This document shows, one piece after another, positions 45,600 to 56,929 of a stretch of 64,000 nt of DNA. Within the stretch, counting starts at the first letter, position 1, and every line of letters starts with the position of its first letter. Origin of the DNA: Taeniopygia guttata (taxonomy: Eukaryota; Chordata; Aves; Passeriformes; Estrildidae); assembly GCF_048771995.1 (NCBI RefSeq), contig NC_133063.1:10109892-10173891 (forward strand), given 5' to 3'. A program made the position numbers and the translations under genes. Under the pieces are notes generated by a model that worked only from the letters and a program-made list of their open reading frames with translations, was not told the DNA's origin and made no database searches.

Positions 45600-46270
45600 G
45601 GGAATTACCTTGCCTGCACTTCGAACTTTACCAGTTTTGACAGCTTTTCAGCAGCGTTTCGAGAAGTGCATATTTTCCATTGTTGAAGGCTTTGGCAATT
45701 ACAGCCCAGATTTCATCCTTAGGAATAGAGGGATTAAGCGTGTCAAGGTGTCTTGGTTTTGAGTCCTCATAAGTTATGTGTATGATGAGAAGGTTATTGT
45801 TGATCCTGGATGTGAAGTGGTTAAAGATTTGCAGCTTGTTCTGTGTTGAAGAGTAGTTCAGGGACTACTTGGCCTTTGGTTTGACAGCTTCATTATTTTG
45901 ATTAAAAATGTCCTTTCTTTAACTCTTGGCTCTTTCCTGACTTCTCTGGCTGTTTAGCTCCTGTATTGACGCAGCCTTTTTGCATATTTTTATACGGCTC
46001 CATCAAAAAATGCCTATTTCTATTAATATACACAGGCATTGTCCTTGAAATATTTGAGTAAGAGCAGACTAAAGGTGCGGAGTGTGATCTTTTGGAACTA
46101 TCCATTTCCTTTTACTCAGTGTGATGCCCTTTTGTCTTCTGTACATTCACACGTACCAGTTTTCAAAAGCCTTCTCTTCCTTAATAGAAGGAAATCTTTC
46201 AGGCTCTAAACAATCCTTCATCTTCAAGATACTGATGGCTAGCCATTTGCAGAAGAGACTTACATTCTTT
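45600..46270 (-). pseudogene. Decayed coding region, family not recognised
   Basis: Minus-strand translation is protein-like over about 220 codons but switches frame and has stops: EEKAFENWYV and MYRRQKGITLSKRKWIV, then (frame change) SSKRSHSAPLVCSYSNIS, then FTSRINNNLLIIHITYEDSK and KDEIWAVIAKAFNNGKYALL. No intron borders separate the pieces. It could be a processed pseudogene or one old exon. A frame at 47358-47757 on the same strand may be another part. Confidence 0.4.
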
Positions 46271-48102
46271 AACAAGTGATAATGAGAATATCTTTCTGTC
46301 TAAAGTTAAATTCCAGGTACTTAACTTCAGGCCTTTACTTGCTTAGTGGAACAGAAACCTAACTAGGTTGTCTAGCTTTATAAAGTTTTTTTAATCCTAT
46401 AAACTTTTGCCGCGTAATAATGGAAACATACCCGTGCAGTAAATGGTTGCCTACAAAATACATATGGAGCGAGAGAGAAGAGCTCCAAAAAGCAAGCCAC
46501 ATGTTATCATTTAATAATTATTAAATTATTAATTTGTAATTAGACCTAGTAATTGTACAAGGTGAGTGAGATTCACAGCCAGAAATTTATGGCTTATGAA
46601 TGTAGTTTTGCACCACACAGACCTGTGCAGTGGTTTGAGCAAGATCTCTCAGTAACAACATACATGTAAGTCTAGTGGTAACTAGGAAGGCACCTTGATT
46701 TCTCCCTCTGGGTTTCTCCTTGTTTCTTACAGCTAGTGTCACAAGCAAGGGCAAAGCTCAGACTGCGAGGACATGTATTCTTACTTGCTGTATTCTGGGG
46801 TTTTTTTTTGATTCTGTATTTTGATTGATAGGTATTTTGTAAGAGTTTGAGTTTCCATTTGTCAAATGTCTGAATTTAAAAGGCTGGCCATGTTAACCAT
46901 GTTAACAGTGTTTATCTTGTGTTACATGTCCTTCCAGGGTGGGGAAGAACAGTTATTACTGTGTCCCAAAAATGATTACAAGAAAATAGCAAGTGATCAT
47001 TGGGTTTGCTTCTTTTTTCTTTTTACTTTTATTCGTTCAAGAAGAATATTTTGGGTCAGTGTGTGTCTTCAGGAAGTGAGCCTGTGAACATTGTGGTGGA
47101 AGAGAGAGCTTCACTTGACAAAGCATGAGATGTAGGAACAGTTCCCTTAAACCAAAGGACCCTGGTAAGAAGAGAGTCTACATGTTTTTGGAGATGACTG
47201 AGACAGCTACTCTGAGTCTGACTTCTACAGAAAGGGGAGATGAGAGTAGTTCATCCAAGAGCTGACGGAAGAGTTGAAGAAGCGGTTACTCACTTCACAG
47301 GGTAGTTTCTCTGTCCCAGGTAACAATGTTAGTTAGTAACTCATCTCACAATGCCCATCAGTTTCTACCATTTAAGTGAGGAGTGAGGTCTCTTTTCAGT
47401 ACAGAGAATAAACAAGCTGGAGTTCTTTTCATGAAATGTGAATGTCTCTGTTCAAAGTTCTTGTGGGTGCCTTTTACAGTGCTAGTGTTGCAGCGTTTTT
47501 CAGGATACTTCAAAACCTTAAAGTTTTGAAAACTTGGAAGCATTCCTATTCTTTAAACAGAAGGCTTCAAATTTCCAAGGGAGAACCTGCCTTTTGGACC
47601 ATGTTTTATAGTCTCTGGTAAAAGTAGAATTGCTAGATGTGCTGCCAGGGGAGACATAAACTAGTTCCAGTGTTGACTCAGTGTTCCCTTTGCTTCCTAG
47701 ATGTCCATCTGCTGTACCTTTCCAGAAAGGCTGCTCTGCATAAGAGGAAGCTACCAAGGGAAAGCCTGTGAAAATAGACCTGGGATCCCTCTCTGTATAG
47801 TTACACTTATAGATGTATTATGTTGTTGTACTTACACAGTTAGAGGTATATGGCTATTTAGATAGATATACTGATATTTGCATGCTTAGACATAGGCCGT
47901 ACAGTTATAGCAATCTGCAATAAATTAAATTTTTTAACTGAAATTGATATTTTTCTATTTATATGTAGTCAGCAAACTCTCTGCCCATGTCTCTCTCCTG
48001 GGCAGGATGTACATCCTGTCTTATCCCTGAGAGTTCAGCTGAGTCTTCCAGGGTGAGGAGGAACAGCAAAATCACTGCTGTCACTCTCTATTGTCCTTGC
48101 AG
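46271..48102. other. AT-rich sequence, no gene recognised
   Basis: Only short frames, including 47518-47757 on the minus strand (protein-like, unrecognised). No repeats with clear borders were seen. Confidence 0.35.
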
Positions 48103-48183
48103 ACCCTGAGGGCTGTGGACACCATGCTGGAACCAATGGTGCTCAGATCGCCTGCCTCCAGAGTCAATGAGGAGCTGCATTAG
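48103..48183 (+). pseudogene. Possible maestro heat-like repeat (MROH) exon relic
   Basis: After a TTGTCCTTGCAG acceptor the plus strand encodes TLRAVDTMLEPMVLRSPASR and VNEELH, then TAG. The pattern recalls avian maestro heat-like repeat proteins, which are themselves multicopy. The in-frame stop and the lack of other exons suggest a fragment. It sits at the left edge of the B/C duplication. Confidence 0.35.
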
Positions 48184-48540
48184 ATCTCTGAGCTCCAGCC
48201 TGTGAAAAGAGTGGACGTCACAGGGCTGTTCCTCACCCTAGGAAGGAGGGATTGCCCACACCTGGGTAAGTGGTTCCTGGCCCAGTGCCATGCAGGCAGT
48301 GTGCCGTGGGGAGGGTGCTCAGTTCCCCTAGAGAAGCACCAGGGGCTGGCACCAAGCTCCTTTGGAGTACAGTGGCTGCAGGGGTTGGCATCTGCCTTGC
48401 AAGAGGGTTGGCCTGGAGCCTTTGCCCCAGCTCTGAGAGGGACTCTTGGAGCAAGAGCCTACCAAGACTTCACTCAAGGTCAGAGGAAGGCTTGAGGGAC
48501 CATGCAAGCCTTCCCAGAAGTGGAGTCACACCTGCGCATG

Positions 48541-48840
48541 AGCCTGTGGAGAAGCCCGGCTCCCTCCCCCTCTGCCCACAGCAGCACAGACACTCCCAAC
48601 CTTTCCCAAGAGCTGCAACACAACCACAGCCACAGCAGCATGCCCAGCACTGACACCACTCATCTGCTCCGTTTTGCTCTACTCTGGTCCTCTAGTCACT
48701 GCTGCCAGCCTGTCTATCCACTAAAGGTTTTGGCCTGGAGGCACCAAGGTCAGAAGACCTTTGCCCACTTCCAGACCATGCCACAAACTCCATATATGGC
48801 TTTTCCCACATTTAAGAAACACCTGACCATTCAGAAGCAA
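48541..48840. repeat. 3' flank of kinase unit B shared with R1
   Basis: Begins AGCCTGTGGAGAAGCCCGG and matches 59124-59418 and about 1606-1903. Left of 48536 the match stops, marking a duplication breakpoint. Confidence 0.6.
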
Positions 48841-48906
48841 ATTTATAGCGTATGCACAGAACAAAGGGAAGCTTCCAGCACAGTGAAGGTTTTATGTATT
48901 ATCGTA

Positions 48907-48912
48907 TTTATT
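48907..48912 (-). terminator. Polyadenylation signal of gene B
   Basis: AATAAA on the minus strand, 88 bases past the stop codon. It is conserved in unit C at 59490-59495. Confidence 0.6.
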
Positions 48913-48999
48913 TACACTATCAGTCTAAACAAACTAGAAACTACGAGCTATCAACTAGAAACGAGAAACTACAAAAAACACCAATGGCCTCTTGCAGGG

Positions 49000-51900
49000 C
49001 TAGTATTTCCTGTCGGCCATAAACTGCTGCGTTGCCATGATCAGAGGCGTCAGGCTGGAGGTCGGCTTGGCTGAGGTTACAAAAGGATGCTGCCCAAAGA
49101 GAAAAAGAAGACATTAATTTCTACTCCCCTCTCAGGCTGAAACTGGCTTTCTCTGGCAAGCAGAAAGATACACAAAGGAGGGCATTCTGTGCACCTCTGT
49201 CTCCACATCCAGGACCATGCCACATGAGCCAAACATGGCTCCCAATCCCACAATTCCATTAACCCAGATGGCTTCAGCTGAAGGAGATTTGGTCTAGGCG
49301 ACCTGGAAAGGCTCCTTCCAACCCATGCCAGGCCGGGATTCTCCTCTGTTTTCCTTTGAAAAGCCCCCAGACTGGAGATTCTCAGGAGCAGGGCCCATCT
49401 GCCGCCTTGGACTTGAGCAGACGAGGAGCCCCTGGCAGCGGGCGGCCAGCGCACCCGGCAGCCGCTTTGCCTTTTACCTGCAGAAGTTCCTGGGCAGACC
49501 AGCGCCTGTCCTCGTCCGTCTCCAGGCAGCAGCACAGAAAGTCTCGCAGCCAAGCCGACTGTTGCCTGGGCTTCTGCAGCTTCGGGGTGCCCCTGGTGCT
49601 TATCAGCTGCTGAACCTGGAGAAGAAGGAAATGCCACGCTCCACCTGTCTCCTTCACACGCCAAACTGCTCACACAGACCCCACTGGACAAGCTCCACTC
49701 CCCAGTGGCTCTTTACTCCCTGCCAGAGGGAGGGAGATACCTTTCCTACCCCTACTAAAAGAACCCAAAGCCAGAGGCAGCCGTAGCCAGTCCAACATGC
49801 AAAGGCTCTTGCCTTGATCCCTGATTTAATTGGCTGATGGAATTAGGAGCAACTCCATCAGCAGCAGCACACTTTGCTTCTCTCAGCACTGACACCAGCT
49901 CTACAGGCGAGGTGGAAGACAGACTTTAATCTAACTTTACTATTTCCAAGGATTCCTCCCATAAAATGCAGCTCACTGCTCCTTTAGGTAAAGCTGCTCA
50001 CTGCTCTCTTAGGCAAAGCTTCCATCAAGGAAAAGGCATAGTGATTTTCTTGTGCTATTCATGATGAAATGCCAAGGGGATCATCTGGGCAAGAAGCATA
50101 AGAGACTATGCAGCCTGGCACCTATCATTGTCAGGTGTTAGCAAGCTTCCCAGGCAGCAGAATGGGAATAGATTTAGTCAGAGTGACAGGAGCATCTGAG
50201 GGTAGTTGCAGCGTACCGTGCGAGAGGTGTTCATCAGGTAAGGAGGTGCTCCTTCCACCATCTCGATCCCCACAATGCCAAAGGACCAGATGTCCACTTT
50301 GGGGCCGTAGGGCTTCCTTGTGAAAATTTCTGGCGCCATCCAGTGCGTAGTCCCAACAGCTGAACTCCGTTTGCTCTGCTCAGCGGTGAGCTGAGCAGCA
50401 AGGCCAAAATCAGCTGAGGAGAAAAAACACTCAGATCCAGCCAGCTTGAAAAAGAAAGCAAAGAAAAGAATTCCCCACTGAATCGATGTCTAAGAAGGCA
50501 GTGTGGAATCCAGCTGTACCAGGGGCATGCTGCTATTCTTTGAGCCTGCAGCTGAGGAAATACGCAATTGGCCACTTTGCAAAAGCCCCCGACTTCAGGC
50601 AGTGGCTTTTAGTCCCCTGAAGCTATTAGACTGCTTCTGCCTTGCTGGGGAAGGGACACACACAAGCCAAAGGCACTCCTGACCCCTTCTGCCCAGCTAC
50701 AGCTCCCTGCACCTTGTGGCTGTGCTCTGCGCTCGCAGCAGGGCAGCCTGCACTGCCACAGGCACCAGGGAAGCGGCAGCACCCAAAGGCAGCCCCACAC
50801 CGCAGCCCGCCACGGCTGAGCCTGGCCAGCAACACCCACCCAACTTGACAGAGCCGTCCAAGCCCAGGAGAATGTTGTGGCTTTTGATGTCTCGGTGGAT
50901 CACTTGCTTGGAGTGAAGGAAATCCAGGCCTTGCAGGCACTGAGAGAGGGTTAAAAGAAACACGAGCCTGAGTGGATTGCGTCCCACAAGCAGGGCAGTG
51001 GCACACCTGCAAGACTGACTTCCTGGGGGTTGGTGAGCCACGGCAGGCCAGGCTGCTGGCAAAGGCAGCAGAGCTGGCTGCTCCAACACGAGGACAGCAG
51101 AGCTTTTCTAAGGGCGTGGCTGTTTGCTTTTGAAAGGGAAAGGGCAATTGTTGCTCTGGCCAGTGCCCTGCAAACACAGACTCAAGGTGCACTGCTGCAG
51201 TGCCTGTACTCTCTGCAGCCAGACAACAGTGTCTGGTTTTGCAAACACCACTTGGGGTGCAAAGCTCTCCTTTGAGGCTGAGCTCTGTGAGAGTCCTGTG
51301 AGGATCTCTTTGTCTTTGCCACTTGCTCAACATGGTGCCACCAGCCACTTTGCTCTTGTGGGGAAGGAATGCAGCACTCACAGGCTCCAGGCAAAGCTTT
51401 AGAGAGGCAAACACAAACACACTAGAAGAAGGGCAGGCACATTGGCAGGCACTTCATCTGCTCTTGCTACTGCCAGGCGTAAGAGAAATGCAGAAAGGAA
51501 GCTTGGAAGGGGAAATCTCTCCTCTCCTTATCACCCATTTGGAAGGGCCGTCCCGACCAAGCCATGGGAAGCACAAGCGCCATCCCTTACCTCCCGAGAG
51601 ACAGCTGCTATCTCTCCTTCTGCCATATGAGTCTCCCTAATGACATCGTGTAAAGAACCTCCGTCCATGTATTCCATCACCAGCCAGAGTTCCTCATCCA
51701 CCAGGTAGCTGAAAGGAGGAAACAACAGCCTGGAGATGAAGGTGTGCACTTACATGACCTGATGGATTCTTGCTCCTGTGTCTCTCTCAGAGGAAGACAG
51801 GAGGAACAGTCATTCACAATGCTCTACAGGGCTTGAACTCTGTGCAGTCTAAAGGCTGCTTGGTATCCACACCAATGCAACAGGCCAAGGGAAATACAAT

Positions 51901-54900
51901 CTGCAGCGCTTTGTCAGCACTGAAGACCCGTGGGAAAAAATCAAATGCCAAAACAAATGAAACCATGTGGAGAGAGGACAGGAACTTTGAGGCTGTTGGC
52001 TCAGTGAGACAGGGCCAAGGCCGGTCTTTGAAAGCACACTTCAAACTAGGTATGCCAGCAAAGATGAACGCAGCCCCAATGCAATCTCCTCCCAGGACGC
52101 TGTAGATCAGCCCAGAAATAGGAATTAACAGCTCCATCCTCTGCCAGCCACCAAAGGAGTGGTTGAACTTCTGGCTTGCAGGATGTGAATGACCTTTCAT
52201 GGCAGAACAGCAGAACCACTCACCTGTCTACAAAGGTCACAAGATTGGCATTCTTATTGCCACGCATGATCTGGATTTCATTCAGGCACACCTCGCTGTT
52301 GCTCTCTTCCAGGAGACTTATTTTCTTTATGGCCACCTAAAACAACATGGAAAACACGAACCAAAGTTGGTGGCACAGAACCACCAGGGGAACACGGAGA
52401 CAGTGATGATGGGGTGACAGAGCTGGGCTGGGCCAAGCTGCCTTGTGGCTGGACATCAGACCGCTTGCTTGGGCCCCTCCCAGGACAAAGAGCCAGATAG
52501 CCTTTGCCTTGGAAACCTGGCAGAAACATGGTCTATGCTGTCCACCTCAAAGCTCTAACAACACTCACCGTTCCCACAGACTTTCCCATGGCTTTACTTG
52601 ATCATCCCCATTTTCATTCACACACCTCTTGCAAGCAGAAAGTCAATTTCTGCCAGAAAACATGGAGCAAAACTGCTGGACAACCTCTAGGGGGCTTGAT
52701 CATTCCACTGGCATTCTCCCTTTCACAGCAACAAAGCAAACTCTTCCAGACATGACAGATCAAATGCTGTCCTAAAACAGTTCTGCAGAAGCTGTGGCGC
52801 TGCTTGACGCTTACCTCTTCTCCTGTGGCAGTCTCCACTGCCATGCACACCGTGCCAAAACCCCTAGAAACAAAACGGCCACAGAGAAAGAAGAAGTCCT
52901 TTAGTCCCTGCAAGTGCAGGACTCCACAGTACAAGAGGAAAAAAGTCCAGGGACAAAGAGTAAATGGAAAGAACTGTGGCTGCACTCACCCTCTGCCAAT
53001 TGTTTCCAGTTCTGTGTATTTTGCCTCAGGATCTCCCTCGCTCACCAGCATCTCTGTAAAAATCCCAAGGAAAGATGCTCCCTTCAAAAGAGATCCCACC
53101 CTGCAGCAGATCAGAAAGGCAGCCCCACTCTCTGGGACACTGCGTCCTTTCAACTCACTCCCTCAGGAAACAACAACAGCACCACACCACCACCACCTAA
53201 AAAACAACAGCAGCAGGACAAGCAGCCCTGCAGCACAGATGGCCTGTCCAAAACTAGAAGTCTAAACTAAAATCTAAGCACATCAAGAAACAGTCAGAGG
53301 AGACAGGGATCAGAAAAGTGTAAGCAAGAGAAGTGATTGTTGCCTACAGACATTAAGGCAGGCAGCAGGACAAACACAACCTTTCTGTTCGGGCAATGAA
53401 CACTCTGGGACATTCAACAAAAGATTAAATCCTTGAAAACATGCAAGGCATCTTGGGTTCTGCAATCCATTTTTATCAACAGCTGCCCTTTCCAGAACAG
53501 GAAGAATATTGCAAAGTGCCTACAGCAAAGCTAAGAACTCCAGCTTGAAGCAGGACTTTGCCTAAACAAGGCCCTTCTGCCGCTCAAGAGCAGCAGCTGA
53601 TGTTCTACCCTACTGTGATGAGCCTTAGGAATGAGGTCCCTCAGTTTTTAGGACAGGCTGAGCTCTGAAGATGACCTTGGCCGTGCCCCACAGGAGCTGG
53701 GCCCCACAGGAGCTCCTGGAGGCCTCCTCATTTGCTCGGTCACAGCCTCCTGCTCAGCCAGAAACAATCTCTGCTCTGCCTTTTGCCTAGAGGGAAGCTC
53801 AGGCAAGGCCAAACCAGGCCCAGCTGCCCTCCGAGGCAGGAGCAGCAGCCCAGAGATCCCTCCCCACCTCAGAGCACAGCAACAGCTCCTGTGGGGAGGC
53901 CTCAGGAGCTGGCACTCAGCTGAGGAGGAACAGGAGCTGGGACAGCTCTTGCTGACACACGCACACACACACCAGGCACTGCTGCGGCACACAAGGGTCA
54001 CAAAGGACGTACTCAGCATGGCCAGGCACTTGTCCTCTGTCCTCTCTCCCAGCAGCTCCCTGCTTCCAGAGGAACTAGTCGTGCTCCAGGTGCACGAGCT
54101 GCTCCTGCTTGAGTTTCCAGCTTTGGCACTGGAGGCTTCTTCAGCTGCAGCTTGTGCAGGTGCCACGACAGAGGAGCTGGAGCTCTGGGACAAGAAATTA
54201 ATTTGGGTCACAAATGTGCCTGGCCAAGATGCCCCTCCGATCTCATTTCAAATGCAAGCCCTGAGGAAGATGCTGCTGGCCACATCCAGGGCTCTTCACC
54301 TCTCAGCTTTTGCAGCCCACTTCTCCAGCTCAAGGCCCCGAACCCATAGCCTGCTTTTACATCAGGGACAAAATGTCACCAAAGGCACTGCTAACCCAAA
54401 CAGGCACTTACTGATGCTGGCTGCTCAGGCCGCAGGCTGACAGAAGGGGCAGGTTCATTGGCACCTTCCTCCTCTTCAGCCTCTTCCTCGGGTGCAGAGG
54501 CAGCCGGAGCAGGTGCTGGCGCTGCCCTTGTGCTCTGTGCACAGACAGCAGCAGGAGGGTCAGGAAAGAACCTGTCATTCAGAGCCTTACGTCTCTTCAG
54601 CTACAGGCCCCGCTGCATCTCAGCTGTTCCTTTAGCTGCTGACTTTGCCTGTTCTGTGCGGAGGGCCAGGTCCCTTCTGGGGACAGTGTCTCCTCATATC
54701 CTGCAAGGCTGTGAACTGCACCTTTGCTCTACTCTCTTCACTGGGGACAAGGAGCCTGCACAGCCCCTGGGCACAGAGGGCCTCACTTGTACCCCAGGAG
54801 CATCCAAAGACATCCTATTGCTACCCCTTGTCTCTTGCTGAGAAAAATTCCCAGCCCCTGTCAGAACAGTAGGGAAGTGATGCCTAAACATCCAAGTTCC

Positions 54901-55470
54901 ACACCCCTTCTCCAGGCCTCACAGGCTGGGGGAAGTGCTCTGGGAGAGCTGGAAAGATTCCAGTCCTCAGCATCTTCAGCCAGGCAGGGCAGGTGCTGTC
55001 TGCTCAGAAACTTGCAGCTCTGCTTTGCTCCAGCCACAGGACTAGCCAGAGCTGCCACTTACTGATGCTGGATGCTCAGGCCCTGCAGTGGCAGCAGGTG
55101 CACTTTGGTGGGAATCTTCCTCCCCTTTGGTCTCTTCTTCAGGAAGACATGCATCCAGAGGAGGCTCAGAGGTCTGTTTTGGGCTCTGCAGATAGACAGC
55201 AGTGTCAGGGACAGGGAACCTCTCTATTCAGCTCTGGAGCCAGATGCACTAAGGAGAAATCATCTGCAGAGAAATGGCATTCTAATTGTTCAAACTCAAG
55301 TCAAATGGGCCAGTTAGATGGGACTGCACTCTCTTGTACAGGAGAACTTCCATCATGGCTTCAAGGACCAAGCAACCCCACTTTCAGCTGCTTAAAAGCT
55401 CTGAAAAGGAACTGGAGAAACAGCCTGGGATCCAACTCCTCCTGCAGATTCTGCTGCTGCTGCTGCTGCA

Positions 55471-55523
<53 letters not shown>

Positions 55524-56683
55524 AAAGAGCCTGGACTGTTCTTTCATCCATCCAACCAGGCTGGCACTGGACTGCACCAAGCCCAACTCACAGCTTGCTC
55601 CACAATTGTCAAATGCTACCAACATCAAAGGTTCCTTTCCCACTCACCCAAGGAGCGGATTCTCTCCAGGCACGGGTGATGTGACCTGCAAGACAAAAGG
55701 GAAAAAGAAGCAGATGCTGTAAGGAAACTGCCTGTGCTGGGCAAGCCCACCAAATAGTCAGCAACCAAAGACAGAGCATTCTGCTTTCACTCCATCACTC
55801 CAGCAGCAACCCTTGTGTCACACAGCAAGGCAACAGCACAAACTACTGCCTCGTGTCTACCCTTTGTCCTCTTTGGCCTCTCAACCCATAGAAACTCGAG
55901 ACTGAGAAAGTCCCAGTGGTTCTGCAACAGGCATTCCAGCTTCTGCCCCACCCCACCCAGCAGGAGCTACAGCTCCTCCCTTCCCTGGACTTCAGGTTTC
56001 TGAAGGGATTGCATGCAGCAATTGCCATGAGCTTACTGAAAACCCTTCCCCAACAAAGCTTCACCCAAGTCCCCTTTAGCCATGGTGGCAGTTCTGTGGT
56101 GACACAGCGCAGGAACAGCTCCTGGGTTCAGGAGCATACAAGAACTGCTCTAAAATGTCCATCTCAGAGGCCTTTTCCAAGCTGATCCCGTGATTTCACC
56201 CCAGAAGGAATAGCTCTTTTAGCACTCAGGAAGTGTCAAGTTCCACAGGCACATGCTGGGATGAGGGAATGCAGACAAGAAGACTTGAACTGAGAGACTT
56301 TCCCTCAGTGCTGGAGAGCAGTGCACAGCTTTTCCAAGGACTGCTGCCAAGCTCTCCCAGTCCTCCTATCTTGGAAGTTGTCTGGCTTGAGCCAGCAAAC
56401 TGAGGAGATTCCAGACCCCATGGGCACAGGCTATGCCACGGGAGGAGCGGAGCCCCTGCAGGCTACATTACAAATGCTGCCCAGGCCCCTCTGGCTAGAG
56501 ACACCCCCTTCTTAGCTGCAGCTGCTGACAGCAGCTTTACCCAACTCAAGGCCTCTTGGTGGCATTTTGGTGTCCATATGCCACACTGCACAAAACCGTC
56601 CACTTACGTGCCAGCTGGGTGAAAAAGTACCCAGAATAGGCCACGGAGAAAGCCGTGCAAACTGCAGCACACACTCTCTCCAT
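49000..56683 (-). CDS. Gene B: PAK-like kinase with Ala/Glu/Ser-rich N-terminus, 13 exons
   Basis: Exons in transcript order: 56683-56608, 55685-55648, 55185-55063, 54534-54412, 54184-54013, 53053-52990, 52863-52815, 52336-52224, 51708-51591, 50939-50840, 50413-50217, 49615-49478, 49089-49000. All borders have AG/GT and all phases join, giving 1401 bases (466 residues). Start [15 protein letters not shown] with a GCCATGG context. Residues 39-177 are acidic/Ala/Ser-rich, low complexity. Kinase: loop GRGGFGTV, Lys219 (VAIK), Glu235, HRD 307-309, DFG 327-329, activation-loop Ser343 in [12 protein letters not shown], and APE 352-354. The C-terminus [18 protein letters not shown] is typical of group I PAKs. 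Catalytic residues are all present, so activity is plausible. No CRIB domain is visible, so regulation by Rac/Cdc42 through that domain is not expected. Confidence 0.75.
49478..50413 (-). CDS. Gene B kinase exons 6 and 7
   Basis: 50413-50217 encodes [20 protein letters not shown] through [20 protein letters not shown]; 49615-49478 encodes [15 protein letters not shown] through WSAQELLQ. Both match the layout in gene A; the last is one codon longer. Confidence 0.85.
50840..53053 (-). CDS. Gene B kinase exons 1-5
   Basis: 53053-52990 ([20 protein letters not shown]), 52863-52815 ([16 protein letters not shown]), 52336-52224 ([20 protein letters not shown]...), 51708-51591 ([20 protein letters not shown]...) and 50939-50840 ([20 protein letters not shown]...). 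Lengths 64, 49, 113, 118 and 100 match gene A except for one extra codon in the third. Confidence 0.85.
54013..55685 (-). CDS. Gene B exons 2-5, low-complexity linker
   Basis: 55685-55648 (38 bases, [12 protein letters not shown]), 55185-55063 (123 bases, [18 protein letters not shown]... ending GPEHPAS), 54534-54412 (123 bases, [18 protein letters not shown]... ending RPEQPAS) and 54184-54013 (172 bases, [19 protein letters not shown]...). The two 123-base exons have similar ends and CATCA|GTAAGTG donors, so they are probably an internal duplication. Confidence 0.65.
55451..55522. repeat. CTG/CAG triplet repeat, 24 units
   Basis: (CTG)6 CAG (CTG)17 on the plus strand, thus CAG on the transcribed strand of gene B. 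It lies in the intron between exons 2 and 3. Long open frames of Leu, Ala or Cys here are artefacts of the repeat. Confidence 0.9.
56608..56683 (-). CDS. Gene B exon 1 (MERV leader)
   Basis: ATG at 56683 in GCCATGG context; encodes [20 protein letters not shown] and then FTQLA, ending on phase 1 before GTAAGT. A TTTTTCCCCGCAG acceptor about 45 bases upstream suggests a non-coding first exon. Confidence 0.65.
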
Positions 56684-56853
56684 GGCCTGAGCAGCGCTGC
56701 CCAAGTCTGCACCAGACAACGCCTGCGGGGAAAAACCAAAAATCCTGCGAGTCCTGCTGGCAGAGACCTCGGCGATCAGCAGGTTCCGCCTGCAGTCAGC
56801 GTGCCACAGAGCTGCTCTGCTCACTGAGCCCTGCCGGGCCTGGGCACAGCAGC

Positions 56854-56902
56854 TTTGCCTTGGCAACGCTGGGATGCGGCCTCTGACATCACAATAGCAG
56901 CC
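56854..56902 (-). promoter_or_regulatory. Upstream elements of gene B: RFX-like X-box and CRE-like site
   Basis: The minus strand has GTTGCCAAGGCAAA (56854-56867), close to the RFX X-box. Next to it is the 20-base element CTGACATCACAATAGCAGCC (56883-56902, plus strand), identical to that upstream of gene A. Function is inferred from motif likeness only. Confidence 0.45.
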
Positions 56903-56929
56903 ACCCTGGGCTGGTTTGTGAACTCACAG

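Noticed and set aside
55286-55684. Frames with long Leu, Cys or Ala runs
   Set aside because: They are translations of the CTG/CAG repeat in an intron of gene B.
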